Notes: a model not told the origin generated them from the sequence alone. A stretch of DNA of 54,200 bases from Oleiagrimonas sp036379395 (GCA_036379395.1 DASVGR010000102.1:1-54200); one strand, 5' to 3'; counted from the first letter of the stretch, positions 6,676-15,722 are shown. Numbers and translations: made by a program.

Positions 6676-8979
6676 TCATTCGGCGGGCGGTTGGCGGTAC
6701 AGGGTCAGGTAGGCCTTGACGGCGGCGATGGCCAGCGGGATGGAACCGAAAATGATGAAGACCAGATCACCCGGCAGGCGCAGCCATTCGATCAGGTGCG
6801 AGCGCGGGGTGCCGGTGTACACGGTCGAGCGCGCATGCCAGTAGCCGTGCTGGACCACGTCCCACACCTGCAGCACGCCGCCGGGGAACAGGCTCATCAC
6901 GATCATCAGAACCAGACCGATGTTGGTGCCCCAGAACGTCACGCGGACATATTTTTCAATGCCCGGCCACTGTTCGTCGCTGGTGCATTGGCGCAGCACG
7001 AAGACCACCAGCGCGATGGCCAGCATGCCGAACACGCCCATCATCGCCGCGTGGCCGTGGTTGGGCGTGAGCAGCGTGCCCACTTCGTAGTAGCTGACGA
7101 TTGGCAGGTTGATGAGAAAGCCGAACACGCCTGCGCCGACGAAGTTCCAGAAGCCGACTGCCATCAGAAAATAAAATGTCCACTTGTGCGGCACGGCTAC
7201 CCGTTCGCCGCAAGCGTTGCAGGTGCCGTTGCGAGTGGTACGCATGAACTCCCAGGCATCCATGGTCAGCAACGTCAGCGGCACCACCTCCAAGACCGAT
7301 ATCATGGCTGACAAGGCCATGTTCACGTTGCCCTGGCCGGTGAAATACCAGTGGTGACCGGTGCCGATCAGGCCGCCGGCGAAGTACAAAATGGCATCCA
7401 TGTAGATGACGCGCATGGCCACGTTGCGCCGGGTCAGGCCAAGCTGGAAGAACGTCAGTGCCACCACGGTGGTGGCGAAGAATTCGAAGAAGCCTTCGAC
7501 CCACAGGTGGATGATCCAGAAGCGCCACAGGTCGACCACGGTGAAGTTGGTGTGGGCGCCGTAAAAAAGCGCGGGCAGATAAAACACCGGAATGGCCAGT
7601 GATGCCCACAAGAAGGCCTTGGCCAGCGGCTTGGCATGTTGATCGGTGTTGTGGCGAGGACGAGCCAGGGTAAACAGGATGGCGAACCACGCGACCAGGC
7701 CGATCACCAACAGGTATTGCCAGATACGCCCCAGCTCCAGGAACTCCCAGCCTTGGTCGCCCAGCCAGAACCACCATTTGCCCAGCCATTGGGCAATGCC
7801 GGCCCATTCCCCGAGCAGGCTGCCACCGATGACGATGACGAACGCGGCAAACAGAATGTGAACCCACAGGGCGAAATGGCGTGGTTCGTCACGTCGCAGT
7901 GAGCGGCCCAGGAACAGCGCGGCGGCGACGTAGGCGGTGGCAATCCAGAAGATGGCGGTTTGCAGATGCCAGGTGCGCATCAGGTTGCTGGGAAAGATGC
8001 TTTCCAGATCAAACCCGTAAAAACTGCCGGGATCGGCGCGGTAATGCGCCACGGCGCCGCCCACCAGTGTCTGCATGAGAAACAGCAGCGCGACCACGAC
8101 GCAAAACTTCACCAAGGCGCGTTGTCCGGGGCTGGTCTGGCCCGGCAACAGTTGCGGATGCACGTGGCGGTCGTGGCTGATCCAGCCCAGGTAGTCGAAC
8201 TTGCCGAAGATCAGCAGCATGCCGGCAATGCCGGCCAACAGCACGATCAGGCTCAGCGCGCTCCACAGGATGGCGCCGGGGATAGGGGTGTTGCCGACAT
8301 CCGGGTCATACGGAAAATTGTTGGTGTACGAGTGGCTGTAGCCGGGGCGATCGGCTACTGCCGCCCACGCGGCCCAGGTGACAAAGGCGCTCAGTTGGGC
8401 CAGTTCGTGCGGGTCGCTGATGAGGCCTTTCTGCAGACCGCCGTTGGTGTTGGGATGCTGGAAATAGTCGGCCCAATAAGATTCCTGTGCATGCCAGGCG
8501 GTGGTTTCGGCGGGGGTGAGCGTCAGCTTGCCGGTTTGTGTGTCGTAGCGGTTGGTTTTCAGTTCCACGGCGGCCTGTGCCTTCACGCCGGCCAATTGTT
8601 GCGGCGTGAGTTTGTCCGCGGGCTGGCCGTATTGATGTCGCGCGATGGCGTCGGTGGTGGCCAGTCCCCATTGGTGCAGGGCCGTGGCCGAATAATCCGG
8701 GCCCAGATACGCCCCGTGGCCCCAGATGCTGCCGTTGTCCATCAATCCGTATTTGAGAAATACGCCCTGGCCGTCGCGGATGTCCTGGCCGGTGAACAGC
8801 ACGTTGCCTTGGCTGTCGAGTACCTGCGCGGGGATGGGCGGTGCGTCGTCGTAGGCCAGAAAACTGATCAGGCCAATTCCGGAAAAGCCCAATATCAGCA
8901 CGATCCAGATCGTGCGCAGCCACCAGCGTGACAGTGGGCGGGCGTCGTCGACGTCCAACGGCAAGGCTGCATCGTTCAT
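6676..8979 (-). CDS. norB: Quinol-dependent nitric oxide reductase (qNor)
   Basis: A 767-aa single-subunit NO reductase: 2 NO + 2 e- + 2 H+ give N2O + H2O, with quinol as donor, in the inner membrane. The N-terminal extension (helix at about 20-42, then a periplasmic domain of about 180 residues with GQDIRDGQGVFLKYGLMDNGS) marks the quinol type, which lacks a NorC partner. The heme-copper oxidase-like core of about 12 helices contains the metal-ligand segments HLWVEGFFEFF, GTGHHWYFTG and NHGHAAMMGVFG. Start ATG 8979 has GGAG upstream. It is monocistronic, and a TTGAT-N4-GTCAG box lies upstream. It probably serves NO detoxification or denitrification; no nir or nos genes are in the window. Confidence 0.95.
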   Translation of the reverse strand: MNDAALPLDVDDARPLSRWWLRTIWIVLILGFSGIGLISFLAYDDAPPIPAQVLDSQGNVLFTGQDIRDGQGVFLKYGLMDNGSIWGHGAYLGPDYSATALHQWGLATTDAIARHQYGQPADKLTPQQLAGVKAQAAVELKTNRYDTQTGKLTLTPAETTAWHAQESYWADYFQHPNTNGGLQKGLISDPHELAQLSAFVTWAAWAAVADRPGYSHSYTNNFPYDPDVGNTPIPGAILWSALSLIVLLAGIAGMLLIFGKFDYLGWISHDRHVHPQLLPGQTSPGQRALVKFCVVVALLFLMQTLVGGAVAHYRADPGSFYGFDLESIFPSNLMRTWHLQTAIFWIATAYVAAALFLGRSLRRDEPRHFALWVHILFAAFVIVIGGSLLGEWAGIAQWLGKWWFWLGDQGWEFLELGRIWQYLLVIGLVAWFAILFTLARPRHNTDQHAKPLAKAFLWASLAIPVFYLPALFYGAHTNFTVVDLWRFWIIHLWVEGFFEFFATTVVALTFFQLGLTRRNVAMRVIYMDAILYFAGGLIGTGHHWYFTGQGNVNMALSAMISVLEVVPLTLLTMDAWEFMRTTRNGTCNACGERVAVPHKWTFYFLMAVGFWNFVGAGVFGFLINLPIVSYYEVGTLLTPNHGHAAMMGVFGMLAIALVVFVLRQCTSDEQWPGIEKYVRVTFWGTNIGLVLMIVMSLFPGGVLQVWDVVQHGYWHARSTVYTGTPRSHLIEWLRLPGDLVFIIFGSIPLAIAAVKAYLTLYRQPPAE

Positions 8980-9046
8980 GGAATGCTCCAGTTGAGAGAT
9001 GGCGGTACAGTCGAGGCGATTGTCGGGTGGGATGGAATGTTGCTGG

Positions 9047-9060
9047 TTGATCCGCGTCAG
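9047..9060. promoter_or_regulatory. FNR/DNR-like box upstream of norB
   Basis: TTGATCCGCGTCAG matches the CRP/FNR-family consensus TTGAT-N4-RTCAA at 9 of 10 fixed positions. Its centre is 9053.5; a class II (-41.5) promoter would start near 9012, and GACAAT (minus strand, 9024-9019) is in the right place for a -10. This suggests oxygen- or NO-responsive control of norB; inferred only. Confidence 0.5.
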
Positions 9061-9104
9061 TGCTGCGGCAATATGACAAAACTACATTGGCTTCATCATT
9101 CTGT

Positions 9105-9127
9105 GGCGGCATAAGCGCCGCTTTTTT
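9105..9127 (+). terminator. Terminator-like hairpin in leader of cysteine synthase gene
   Basis: GCGGC (9106-9110), loop ATAAGC, GCCGC (9117-9121), then TTTTTT (9122-9127). The T-run ends only 3 nt before the Shine-Dalgarno GGAG of the downstream gene. It could attenuate that gene or end a short upstream transcript. The stem is short (5 bp plus a wobble pair). Confidence 0.5.
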
Positions 9128-9142
9128 CATGGAGCCGTCTCA

Positions 9143-10093
9143 ATGAGCCAACGCTATCACGGTGTGTCGGCCAACATCCTCGATGCCATCGGCGACACGC
9201 CGCTGATCGAAATCGAGGGCGTGTACGCCAAGCTGGAGTTCCTCAATCCGTCCGGCTCGATCAAGGCGCGCATCGCCAAGTACATGATCGAGCATGCCGA
9301 GGCCGCGGGCCTGCTCAAGCCGGGCGACACCATCGTCGAGGCGACCAGCGGCAATACCGGCAATGCGTTGTCGATGGTGGCGGCGGCCAAGGGTTATCGC
9401 ATGCTGGTGGTGATGCCGCAGGGCTTGTCGTCCGAGCGCGTGGCCATTTCACGCGCGTATGGTGCCGAGGTGCTGTTTTGCGGCAGTTTTCACGTCAACG
9501 AGGCATTGCAGCGCGCGCGTGAATTGGGCCGGCAGGATGGTTATTTCGCGCCCAGCCAGTTCGAGTCGGAATGGAACGTGGAAGAAAACCGCGAGTTGCT
9601 GGGGCCGGAAATCCTGGCGCAGCTGCCGGGCGGCAAAGTGCCGGACGCGCTGGTGCTGGGCGTGGGCACGGGCGGCACGCTGATTGGCGTGGGGCAGGCG
9701 TTTGCCAAGGTCAACCCGAAGGTGCGGCTGTTTGCGATGGAGCCGTCCGAATCGTGCACGATCTTGTGCGGCGAAATTTCCAAGCATCAAATCGAAGGCA
9801 TTTCCGACGGTTTCGTGCCGGGCATTTTCCAGCGCCATCACGAGCTGGTGAAGGAAACGCTCAGCGTGGACAGCCCCGATGCCATTGCTTCGATGCGCCA
9901 TCTGGCGCGCGATTACGGTCTGTTCTGCGGCCCCAGCTCGGGTGCGCACCTGCTTGCGGCCAAGCGGGTGCGCGAGCAGTTCCCCGAGCTTGAAACCGTG
10001 GTCACGATTTTTTGCGACGAAGGCGAAAAGTACCTGCACGAGTACTTCATGGCGCCAGACAACACCGACGTCGGCACGCAGCATTTTGCCTGA
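9143..10093 (+). CDS. Cysteine synthase family PLP enzyme (CysK/CysM-like)
   Basis: A 316-aa fold-type II PLP enzyme. It has the PLP lysine K41 in NPSGSIKARIA, the substrate loop TSGNTGN at about 70, the phosphate-binding GVGTGGTLIGVG at about 175, and a C-terminal GPSSGAHLLAA. It most likely makes cysteine from O-acetylserine or a related donor plus sulfide. The CysK/CysM subgroup cannot be settled from motifs; the lysine context SIKAR rather than SxKDR resembles CysM-like and specialised members. Start ATG 9143 has GGAG 8 nt upstream. The leader holds a terminator-like hairpin. Divergent from norB; no other cys genes nearby. Confidence 0.88.
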   Translation: MSQRYHGVSANILDAIGDTPLIEIEGVYAKLEFLNPSGSIKARIAKYMIEHAEAAGLLKPGDTIVEATSGNTGNALSMVAAAKGYRMLVVMPQGLSSERVAISRAYGAEVLFCGSFHVNEALQRARELGRQDGYFAPSQFESEWNVEENRELLGPEILAQLPGGKVPDALVLGVGTGGTLIGVGQAFAKVNPKVRLFAMEPSESCTILCGEISKHQIEGISDGFVPGIFQRHHELVKETLSVDSPDAIASMRHLARDYGLFCGPSSGAHLLAAKRVREQFPELETVVTIFCDEGEKYLHEYFMAPDNTDVGTQHFA

Positions 10094-10123
10094 CGTCGGT
10101 GCGGACGGGACGCGGTCGCGTTT

Positions 10124-11239
10124 TCAGCGGGCTGCGTCGGGCGTGCGCACGATGTGGGTGGGCAGCGCGAAGGACACGTCGAGATCGGCCAGGGCGTCGA
10201 TGATCCTGAGGTTGATGGATTGCTGCAGGTCGGCGTACGTGCTGAAGGCAGGCGAGAGCACGTAATAGACGAATTCGAAGCGGAAGCCGTCACGGCTGAT
10301 TTCCATGAAGTGGCCGCGGTCCAGCCGTGTCGCGGCCTCGCCTTCGATGAGGCTGTTGACGGTGGCGGCAATCCGGCCGAGGCGCTCGCGCGGCGTGTCC
10401 AGCGGCACGTAAAAATCGAACAGGACGCGGCGCTCCCGGCGGCGGCTGTAGTTGTACACCAGCTGGCGCAGCAGGGTGGCGTTGGAAATGGCCATCTCCT
10501 CGCCGTCGAGCGACTGGATGCGCGTGCTCTTGATGCCGACCTTCCTGACAGTGCCCTGATCGGTGCCGAAACCGATGTAGTCGCCGACCTCGAACGGTTT
10601 GTCCAGGCCGATCGCGATCGAGGCGAACAGGTCTTCCAGCACGTTCTTGGCGGCCATCGCTACGGCAATGCCGCCGATGCCCAGGCTGGTGATGAAGGTG
10701 CCGATGGGCACGTTGGCGCTCGACAGCAGCACCAGCAACAACGTCACCCAAACCATCAACTGGACAAACCAGGTCAGCAGGCCGTAGATGACGGGGTTGC
10801 TTTTTTGCATGCTGCCTTCGGGCGTGGCGCGCTTGAGCCAGCCGACGATCAACGCGCTGAGCCAGAAGCCGATCTGGATGGTGAACAGCACCAATGCCAG
10901 CCAGCCAATGAGGCCGTTTGTCGTCCCCTTTTTGCCCAGCAACCAGTACAGGCGGGCATCGATGTCGGCGCCGAAATGCAGCGAATGCAGGGCCATCACG
11001 ATGGCCAGCAGCAACAGCAGCCAGCCGCGCGTGGCGCGCAGGACGATGGCCATCAGGCTGATCGGCATGGCGTGCGGATGACGGGTGGCGACGCTGGCCA
11101 GCCGTGCGCCGACAAAGCGCACCAGGGTGAACACGACGATGTAGCCGACCAGCGCACCGATGCCTGCCGCGACCCATGCGTAGACGGAATTGCCGAGAAA
11201 ATCGGCGTGTTGAAACCACGAATCCATGAACCGTTCCAT
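10124..11239 (-). CDS. MscS-family mechanosensitive ion channel
   Basis: A 371-aa inner-membrane protein. About five hydrophobic helices precede the MscS pore helix and beta domain: SLGIGGIAVAMAAKNVLEDLFASI (pore-lining Gly/Ala pattern) then DKPFEVGDYIGFGTDQGTV and IRTRIQSLDGE-like strand residues (KSTRIQSLDGEEMAISNATLL). The C-terminal alpha/beta vestibule follows. Such channels open under membrane tension to release osmolytes. Start taken at ATG 11239; an in-frame TTG at 11251 is less likely, and ATG 11227 is an alternative with a better SD (GGAA). It converges with the cysteine synthase gene. Confidence 0.92.
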   Translation of the reverse strand: MERFMDSWFQHADFLGNSVYAWVAAGIGALVGYIVVFTLVRFVGARLASVATRHPHAMPISLMAIVLRATRGWLLLLLAIVMALHSLHFGADIDARLYWLLGKKGTTNGLIGWLALVLFTIQIGFWLSALIVGWLKRATPEGSMQKSNPVIYGLLTWFVQLMVWVTLLLVLLSSANVPIGTFITSLGIGGIAVAMAAKNVLEDLFASIAIGLDKPFEVGDYIGFGTDQGTVRKVGIKSTRIQSLDGEEMAISNATLLRQLVYNYSRRRERRVLFDFYVPLDTPRERLGRIAATVNSLIEGEAATRLDRGHFMEISRDGFRFEFVYYVLSPAFSTYADLQQSINLRIIDALADLDVSFALPTHIVRTPDAAR

Positions 11240-11317
11240 GCCGTTGGCCAAGGGCGTGGGGCCCGATTGGCCTAGCGTAATGCAGCCTTCTGTGGCGATG
11301 CCACATGGCAGGTGTGG

Positions 11318-11752
11318 TCAGTGGCAAGTGTCCAGGCGCAAACCGCAGTGATCCAGCGCGTTGGCCAGGGTGCGCGTGCGTTGGGCCACGATGGTGCGCA
11401 GGTCGTGGCAGGCCAGCCAGCACAAGTGGGCCTCGAACAGGCTTTCGCATTGTGTCTGGGCGGCTTCGACCAGTTGCAGCAAGCGGCATTCGTCGCTCGT
11501 GCGTGCCGGATAGCCGGGGTAGCCGATCGTCAGACGCCGCCGTCCCGCCAGGGCCGTGGCGCACATGAAGGCGTAGACGCATCCCAGAACGTGCTCGGCG
11601 TCGTGGCCGCAGGCGCAGACGAGGTCACCGTCCAGCAACGGGCAGTGTCCTTGGCCGACGGCGATCAGGCGCCAGGCGCGCAGCAACAAGTCATCGCCAG
11701 CGGGGGCGGGCGTCGTGGCGTACAGCTCATCGGGAAATCTGTTCGAGTCCAT
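11318..11752 (-). CDS. Cys-rich protein of unknown function, likely Fur-controlled
   Basis: A 144-aa soluble protein with eleven cysteines, including CPLLDGDLVCACGHD (about 37-51), GCVYAFMC and LCWLAC. The spacing suggests metal or Fe-S ligation. No signal peptide or membrane helix. I do not recognise the family. A near-perfect Fur box lies 40 bp upstream (11792-11806), overlapping candidate -35/-10 elements (TTGTAA-N17-TTACAT), so expression should rise under iron limitation. No Shine-Dalgarno is obvious. Codon use is like its neighbours, supporting a real gene. An iron-handling or redox role is inference from control plus cysteines. Confidence 0.7.
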   Translation of the reverse strand: MDSNRFPDELYATTPAPAGDDLLLRAWRLIAVGQGHCPLLDGDLVCACGHDAEHVLGCVYAFMCATALAGRRRLTIGYPGYPARTSDECRLLQLVEAAQTQCESLFEAHLCWLACHDLRTIVAQRTRTLANALDHCGLRLDTCH

Positions 11753-11791
11753 GCCATGGATGAAGCGTTGGGGATGAGGCTCTAATGTAAA

Positions 11792-11806
11792 TGAGAATTA
11801 TTATCA
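11792..11806. promoter_or_regulatory. Fur box
   Basis: TGAGAATTATTATCA matches the 7-1-7 Fur consensus TGATAAT-N-ATTATCA at 13 of 14 fixed positions. It sits in an AT-rich patch within high-GC DNA, upstream of the Cys-rich gene ending at 11752 and 58 bp beyond the 3' end of the K+ channel gene. Confidence 0.85.
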
Positions 11807-11863
11807 ATTACAAGTGAGCCAGAATCCTTCCTTCATCCGCCGTTTCGACAGGTGGCTGCCGTC

Positions 11864-13075
11864 TCAGGTCGTGGTACCGCCGGGGGCGTCCTCGCGCTGC
11901 TGGAACACGCGCTTGAGCACGTAGTCGGACGTGATCTGTTCGCCGCACAGAAGCATCGCGGCCAGTTCGCCGCCGAGGATCTGCGGGGCGATGACGACGT
12001 CCGGCTGCACCAGCTTGATGCGGGCCAGGTGCTTGGCGTCGTTGACCGCCGCGACGGTGCGCGCATGGCCGCCCAGTTCGCGGGCGGCAAGGATCACGAA
12101 CGCGTTTTCCGAGTCGTCGTCAAGCATGGCCAGCACGGATGCCGCCTTGTCGGCGCCGGCCTGACGCAACACTTCGACGCTGCCCGGATCGCCGATGACG
12201 ATGTCGACTTTTTCATCGATGTCTTCTGGCGTCTGGCGCAATACGCGGGTGAGCGCTTGGCCGCGCCGCGCCAGCTCGCGCGAGGTGTTGATGGCCAGGG
12301 GCGAGTTGCCGATCACCACGAAGTGGTTTTCACGTTTCATGCCGGATCCCGTGTGACTAACAATGCGTTTGAGGCTGCGCGAGACCATCGGCGCGATGAC
12401 CGCGGTCAAGGACGTGGCGAACACCGTCAGGCCCAGCACGATGACCGAAATGGCAAACAGCTTGGCTTCGGATGTTTGCGGCGTGATGTCGCCGTAGCCG
12501 ACCGTGCTCATGGTCACCATGGCAAAGTACAGCGCGCTGACCAGGTCGGTGATCTGCGGCTTGAACTGGTCGCCCAGATAATACGTGCCGAAGGTGGCGT
12601 ACAGCAGCAACATCACCATGGATGTGACGGCGAACAACGTGCTGCCGGCGATGCTCGAGTGGTCGAACCGCCGCCAGGAAGCCAGCAACAGCGCCAGCAT
12701 CAGGATGAAATAGCCCAGCAGCAGATGGCCGTCGACGTGGTGGCCGAAGAACAGGCTGACGGCGGCGGTCGCGGCCAGCAGCATGGCCATGATCCAGGCA
12801 ATGCGCGAGCGGAACAGCAGGCCGAAGGCCATCACCAGCATGCCGACACCGATCAGCAGCGGTGGAATCATGGCCGGCGTAATGACCGGGTGGGCTTGCA
12901 TCAGGCCGTCGAGAAACGGCTTCCAGTTGGCGCCGAAATCCGATTGCAGCAGCCATATGCCGCCCAGGCCCAGCAGCAATGCCAGCGGAATGTGGGGAAA
13001 CCAGGTGTCGCCACGCAACAGGCCGTGCAGACGATTGATCAGGATGCGCGCGCGTTGCAGTGGCGAGAAGATCAC
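11864..13075 (-). CDS. kch: Kch-like potassium channel with TrkA-N (RCK) domain
   Basis: A 403-aa protein with the layout of E. coli Kch: six hydrophobic helices, pore loop with the K+ selectivity filter TMSTVGYGDI (about 195-204), then a cytosolic Rossmann RCK domain (FVVIGNSPLAINTSRELARRGQ, DIVIGDPGSVEVLRQAGADKA). Blocks shared with Kch from memory include HSSIAGSTLFA and FATSL. The start is GTG at 13075. Divergent from the OPT transporter. It probably controls K+ flux and membrane potential; gating ligand unknown. Confidence 0.9.
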   Translation of the reverse strand: MIFSPLQRARILINRLHGLLRGDTWFPHIPLALLLGLGGIWLLQSDFGANWKPFLDGLMQAHPVITPAMIPPLLIGVGMLVMAFGLLFRSRIAWIMAMLLAATAAVSLFFGHHVDGHLLLGYFILMLALLLASWRRFDHSSIAGSTLFAVTSMVMLLLYATFGTYYLGDQFKPQITDLVSALYFAMVTMSTVGYGDITPQTSEAKLFAISVIVLGLTVFATSLTAVIAPMVSRSLKRIVSHTGSGMKRENHFVVIGNSPLAINTSRELARRGQALTRVLRQTPEDIDEKVDIVIGDPGSVEVLRQAGADKAASVLAMLDDDSENAFVILAARELGGHARTVAAVNDAKHLARIKLVQPDVVIAPQILGGELAAMLLCGEQITSDYVLKRVFQQREDAPGGTTT

Positions 13076-13311
13076 GAGTGATGCCTTGTTGCCGGGGGAA
13101 TGGTTGCCGCTACCTTAGCAAAAGCGGGTGTCTTGCCATATGCGGCGGCATTTCGGAAATTGGGCGATGCGGAGTGGTTGCCGCAAAGCGTCCAACCAGA
13201 CCAGTCTGGTCGATCTGGCGAGGCGCAAGTGGGGTTGGCGGCGACAGGCCCGGCCGCGCTATCTTTGGGCGGCCTTGTCCAAGGCCACAGTCTGCATCGG
13301 GGATTTGCCAC

Positions 13312-15327
13312 GTGAACACGCAACCAGCCGGCGGCTTCATGTCGCGTCATGAGCTCACCATCCGCGGCGTCATCATCGGCATCGTCATCACGGTGGTGTT
13401 CACCGCCGCCAACGTCTACTTCGGCTTGAAGGCCGGTCTGACGTTCTCCACGTCGATTCCGGCGGCGGTGATCTCGATGGCCATTTTGAAGGCCATGCAC
13501 GATGCCACCATCCAGGAAAACAACATCGTGCAGACGATCGCCTCGGCGGCGGGCACGCTGTCGGCGATCATCTTCGTGTTGCCGGGGCTGGTGATCATCG
13601 GCTACTGGTCGGGCTTTCCGTTCTGGATTTCGGCCGGCATCTGCGCCACCGGCGGCATTCTGGGCGTGATGTACACCATCCCGCTGCGGCGCGCGCTGGT
13701 GACCGATTCGGACCTGCCGTATCCCGAGGGCGTGGCTTGCGCCGAGGTGCTCAAAGTGGGCGCCAAGGGCGGCGAGGAAGCGGCCGAATCGGTCGAATCC
13801 GGCGGCGCCGGGCTCAAGGCGGTGACGGTGGGTGCCATCGTGTCGGCGGTGTTCTACATCATCGTGCAGACCAAGGTGTTCGCTTCCAGCGTGACCGATT
13901 ATTTCCGTGTCGGCGGTGACAAGGGCGGCGCGACGGGGTTTGATTTCGGCTTGTCGTTCGCGCTGTTCGCGGTCGGCCATCTGGTCGGTTTGTGGGTGGG
14001 CGTGGCGATGCTGGTCGGCGCGCTGGTCGGCTGGGCGTGGGCCGTGCCGTATTTCACGCATTTGCATTGGGCGGCCGGTGCGGCGGCCGCCGTGGCGCAG
14101 GATGGCTGGAGCCATTACGTGCGTTTCATCGGCGCCGGCACCATCGGCGTGGCGGCGATCTGGACGCTGGCCAAGCTGGTCAAGCCGCTGGTGAGCGGCC
14201 TGGCCGGTGCGATGCGCGCCAGCCGTGCGCGCAAGTCGGGCACCTTGCACGAGCTGCCGCGTACCGAGCACGACATGCCCATCGGCCTGGTCGGCGTGAT
14301 ATCGCTGGTGTGCCTGATCCCGGTCGGCATCCTGCTGTGGCATTTCAGCGTCACCAACGGCCTGGGCGCCTCCCTGTGGACGCTGGTGATCGGCGGCGTG
14401 ATTTTCGTGGTGCTGCTGAGTTTTCTGGTGTCGGCGGTGTGCGGCTACATGGCCGGCCTGATCGGCTCGTCCAACAGCCCGCTGTCGGGCGTGGGCATTC
14501 TGGTGGTGGTGATCGCCGCGCTGTTGCTGGTGGTGGGCGTCAAGCCGTTCCTGCCGGCTGGCGCGGACAGGGCGCTGGTGGGCTTTGCATTGTTTGTCAC
14601 CGCCATCGTGTTTGCCGTGGCGTCGATCGCCAACAACAATCTGCAGGATCTGAAAACCGGCCAGCTGGTCGACGCCACGCCGTCGATGCAGCAATGGGCG
14701 CTGGTGATCGGCGTGCTGGTCGGCGCGGTGGTGATTCCGCCGGTGATGGATTTGCTGCAGCACACCTACGGTTTTCTCGGCGCGCCGGGCGCCAACCCCG
14801 CGACCGCGTTGCCGGCACCGCAGGCGGGCCTGATTTCGGCGTTGGCGCAGGGCGTCATCACCGGCAACGTGCCGTGGGACATGATCGGCCTGGGCGCCGG
14901 CATCGGCGTGGCCAACATCATCGTCGACGAGATGCTGGGCATGCGCAAAAAGAAGGGCACGCCACGCCTGCCGCCGCTGGCCGTGGGGCTGGGCATTTAT
15001 TTGCCCACGTCGACCACGCTGATGGTGGTGGTCGGTGCGCTGGTCGGCGCGTGGTTTGACCATCGTGCCGAGCGCCAGCCCAAGGCGCAGGCCGACGGCA
15101 CCAAGCAGCTGGGCGTGTTGCTGGCTTCGGGCCTGATCGTGGGCGAGAGTTTGCTGGCGGTGATCTTTTCGGCGGTTGTGGCCTTCAGTGGCAACAACTC
15201 GCCGATCGCCGTGGTCGGCAAGCAGTTCGCCACGCCGGCCATCGTCATCGGCGGCATCGTGTTCGTGGCCTGCGTGGTGGTGCTGTATCGCTGGATCGCG
15301 CGCATGGGACGTGGCGCGCAGGCGTAG
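13312..15327 (+). CDS. OPT family oligopeptide/metal transporter
   Basis: A 671-aa polytopic membrane protein (about 15 helices) of the OPT family: ELTIRGVIIGIVITVVFTAA, NVYFGLKAGLTFSTSIPAAV, DLPYPEGVACAEVLKVG and ATPSMQQWALVIGVLVGAVV, all typical of bacterial OPT proteins. These import oligopeptides or metal-chelate complexes by proton coupling; the substrate is not predictable. Start chosen at GTG 13312 because GGGGA lies 9-10 nt upstream; ATG 13339 (MSRHELT) is a good alternative lacking an SD. The CMD gene follows 38 bp downstream and is probably cotranscribed. The 236-bp divergent gap contains GACCAGTCTGGTC at 13199-13211, a small palindrome of unknown use. Confidence 0.9.
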   Translation: MNTQPAGGFMSRHELTIRGVIIGIVITVVFTAANVYFGLKAGLTFSTSIPAAVISMAILKAMHDATIQENNIVQTIASAAGTLSAIIFVLPGLVIIGYWSGFPFWISAGICATGGILGVMYTIPLRRALVTDSDLPYPEGVACAEVLKVGAKGGEEAAESVESGGAGLKAVTVGAIVSAVFYIIVQTKVFASSVTDYFRVGGDKGGATGFDFGLSFALFAVGHLVGLWVGVAMLVGALVGWAWAVPYFTHLHWAAGAAAAVAQDGWSHYVRFIGAGTIGVAAIWTLAKLVKPLVSGLAGAMRASRARKSGTLHELPRTEHDMPIGLVGVISLVCLIPVGILLWHFSVTNGLGASLWTLVIGGVIFVVLLSFLVSAVCGYMAGLIGSSNSPLSGVGILVVVIAALLLVVGVKPFLPAGADRALVGFALFVTAIVFAVASIANNNLQDLKTGQLVDATPSMQQWALVIGVLVGAVVIPPVMDLLQHTYGFLGAPGANPATALPAPQAGLISALAQGVITGNVPWDMIGLGAGIGVANIIVDEMLGMRKKKGTPRLPPLAVGLGIYLPTSTTLMVVVGALVGAWFDHRAERQPKAQADGTKQLGVLLASGLIVGESLLAVIFSAVVAFSGNNSPIAVVGKQFATPAIVIGGIVFVACVVVLYRWIARMGRGAQA

Positions 15328-15365
15328 ACTGGGCAGCCATCCTTCCATCGAGCGAGAAACGCATC

Positions 15366-15716
15366 ATGAGTGAAGCGATGTACCCCGAATCGACCGTCGA
15401 GCTGGCGCGTCGCCGCCGCGAGTTGGCGCCGGAACAGCTGAAGGCGTTCAAGCAGTTCAGCGCCGCGGTGTTTGCCGACGGCGCGCTGTCGGCCAAGACC
15501 AAGAACCTCATCGCCGTGGCCGTGGCGCACGTCACGCAATGCCCGTATTGCATCAAGGGCCACACGCGCGAGGCGTTGAAGCTGGGCGCGACCGACGAGG
15601 AAATCATGGAAGCCATCTGGGTGGCCGCCGAGATGCGTGCCGGCGGTGCCTACGCGCATTCGGCGCTGGCGATCGACACCATGGACCACGTGCACGCCGA
15701 TCAATCAGGCGATTGA
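15366..15716 (+). CDS. Carboxymuconolactone decarboxylase / AhpD-like protein
   Basis: A 116-aa all-helical CMD-domain protein. The redox motif CPYC followed by IKGH (about 58-65) is the AhpD-type CxxC plus proton-relay histidine, and the helix EIMEAIWVAAEMRAGGAYAHS completes the domain. Such proteins reduce peroxiredoxin-like partners or are peroxidases of unknown substrate. SD-like GAGCGAG lies before ATG 15366. It follows the OPT gene, likely in one operon. A stem-loop resembling the CRISPR repeat begins 7 nt after its stop codon. Confidence 0.9.
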   Translation: MSEAMYPESTVELARRRRELAPEQLKAFKQFSAAVFADGALSAKTKNLIAVAVAHVTQCPYCIKGHTREALKLGATDEEIMEAIWVAAEMRAGGAYAHSALAIDTMDHVHADQSGD

Positions 15717-15722
15717 TTGAAC

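Noticed and set aside
13072..15348. 758-codon minus-strand frame opposite the OPT transporter
   Set aside because: His/Arg/Gln-rich antisense shadow of a membrane protein; no motifs. The same reasoning removes the long frames opposite the permease, M1 peptidase and CopA genes.
15688..15722. Idea that the orphan repeat guides Cascade to the toxin promoter, as in CreTA
   Set aside because: The sequence next to the repeat handle shows no match that I can see to the promoter at 15953-15997, and no second repeat exists; kept only as a hypothesis for the element itself.
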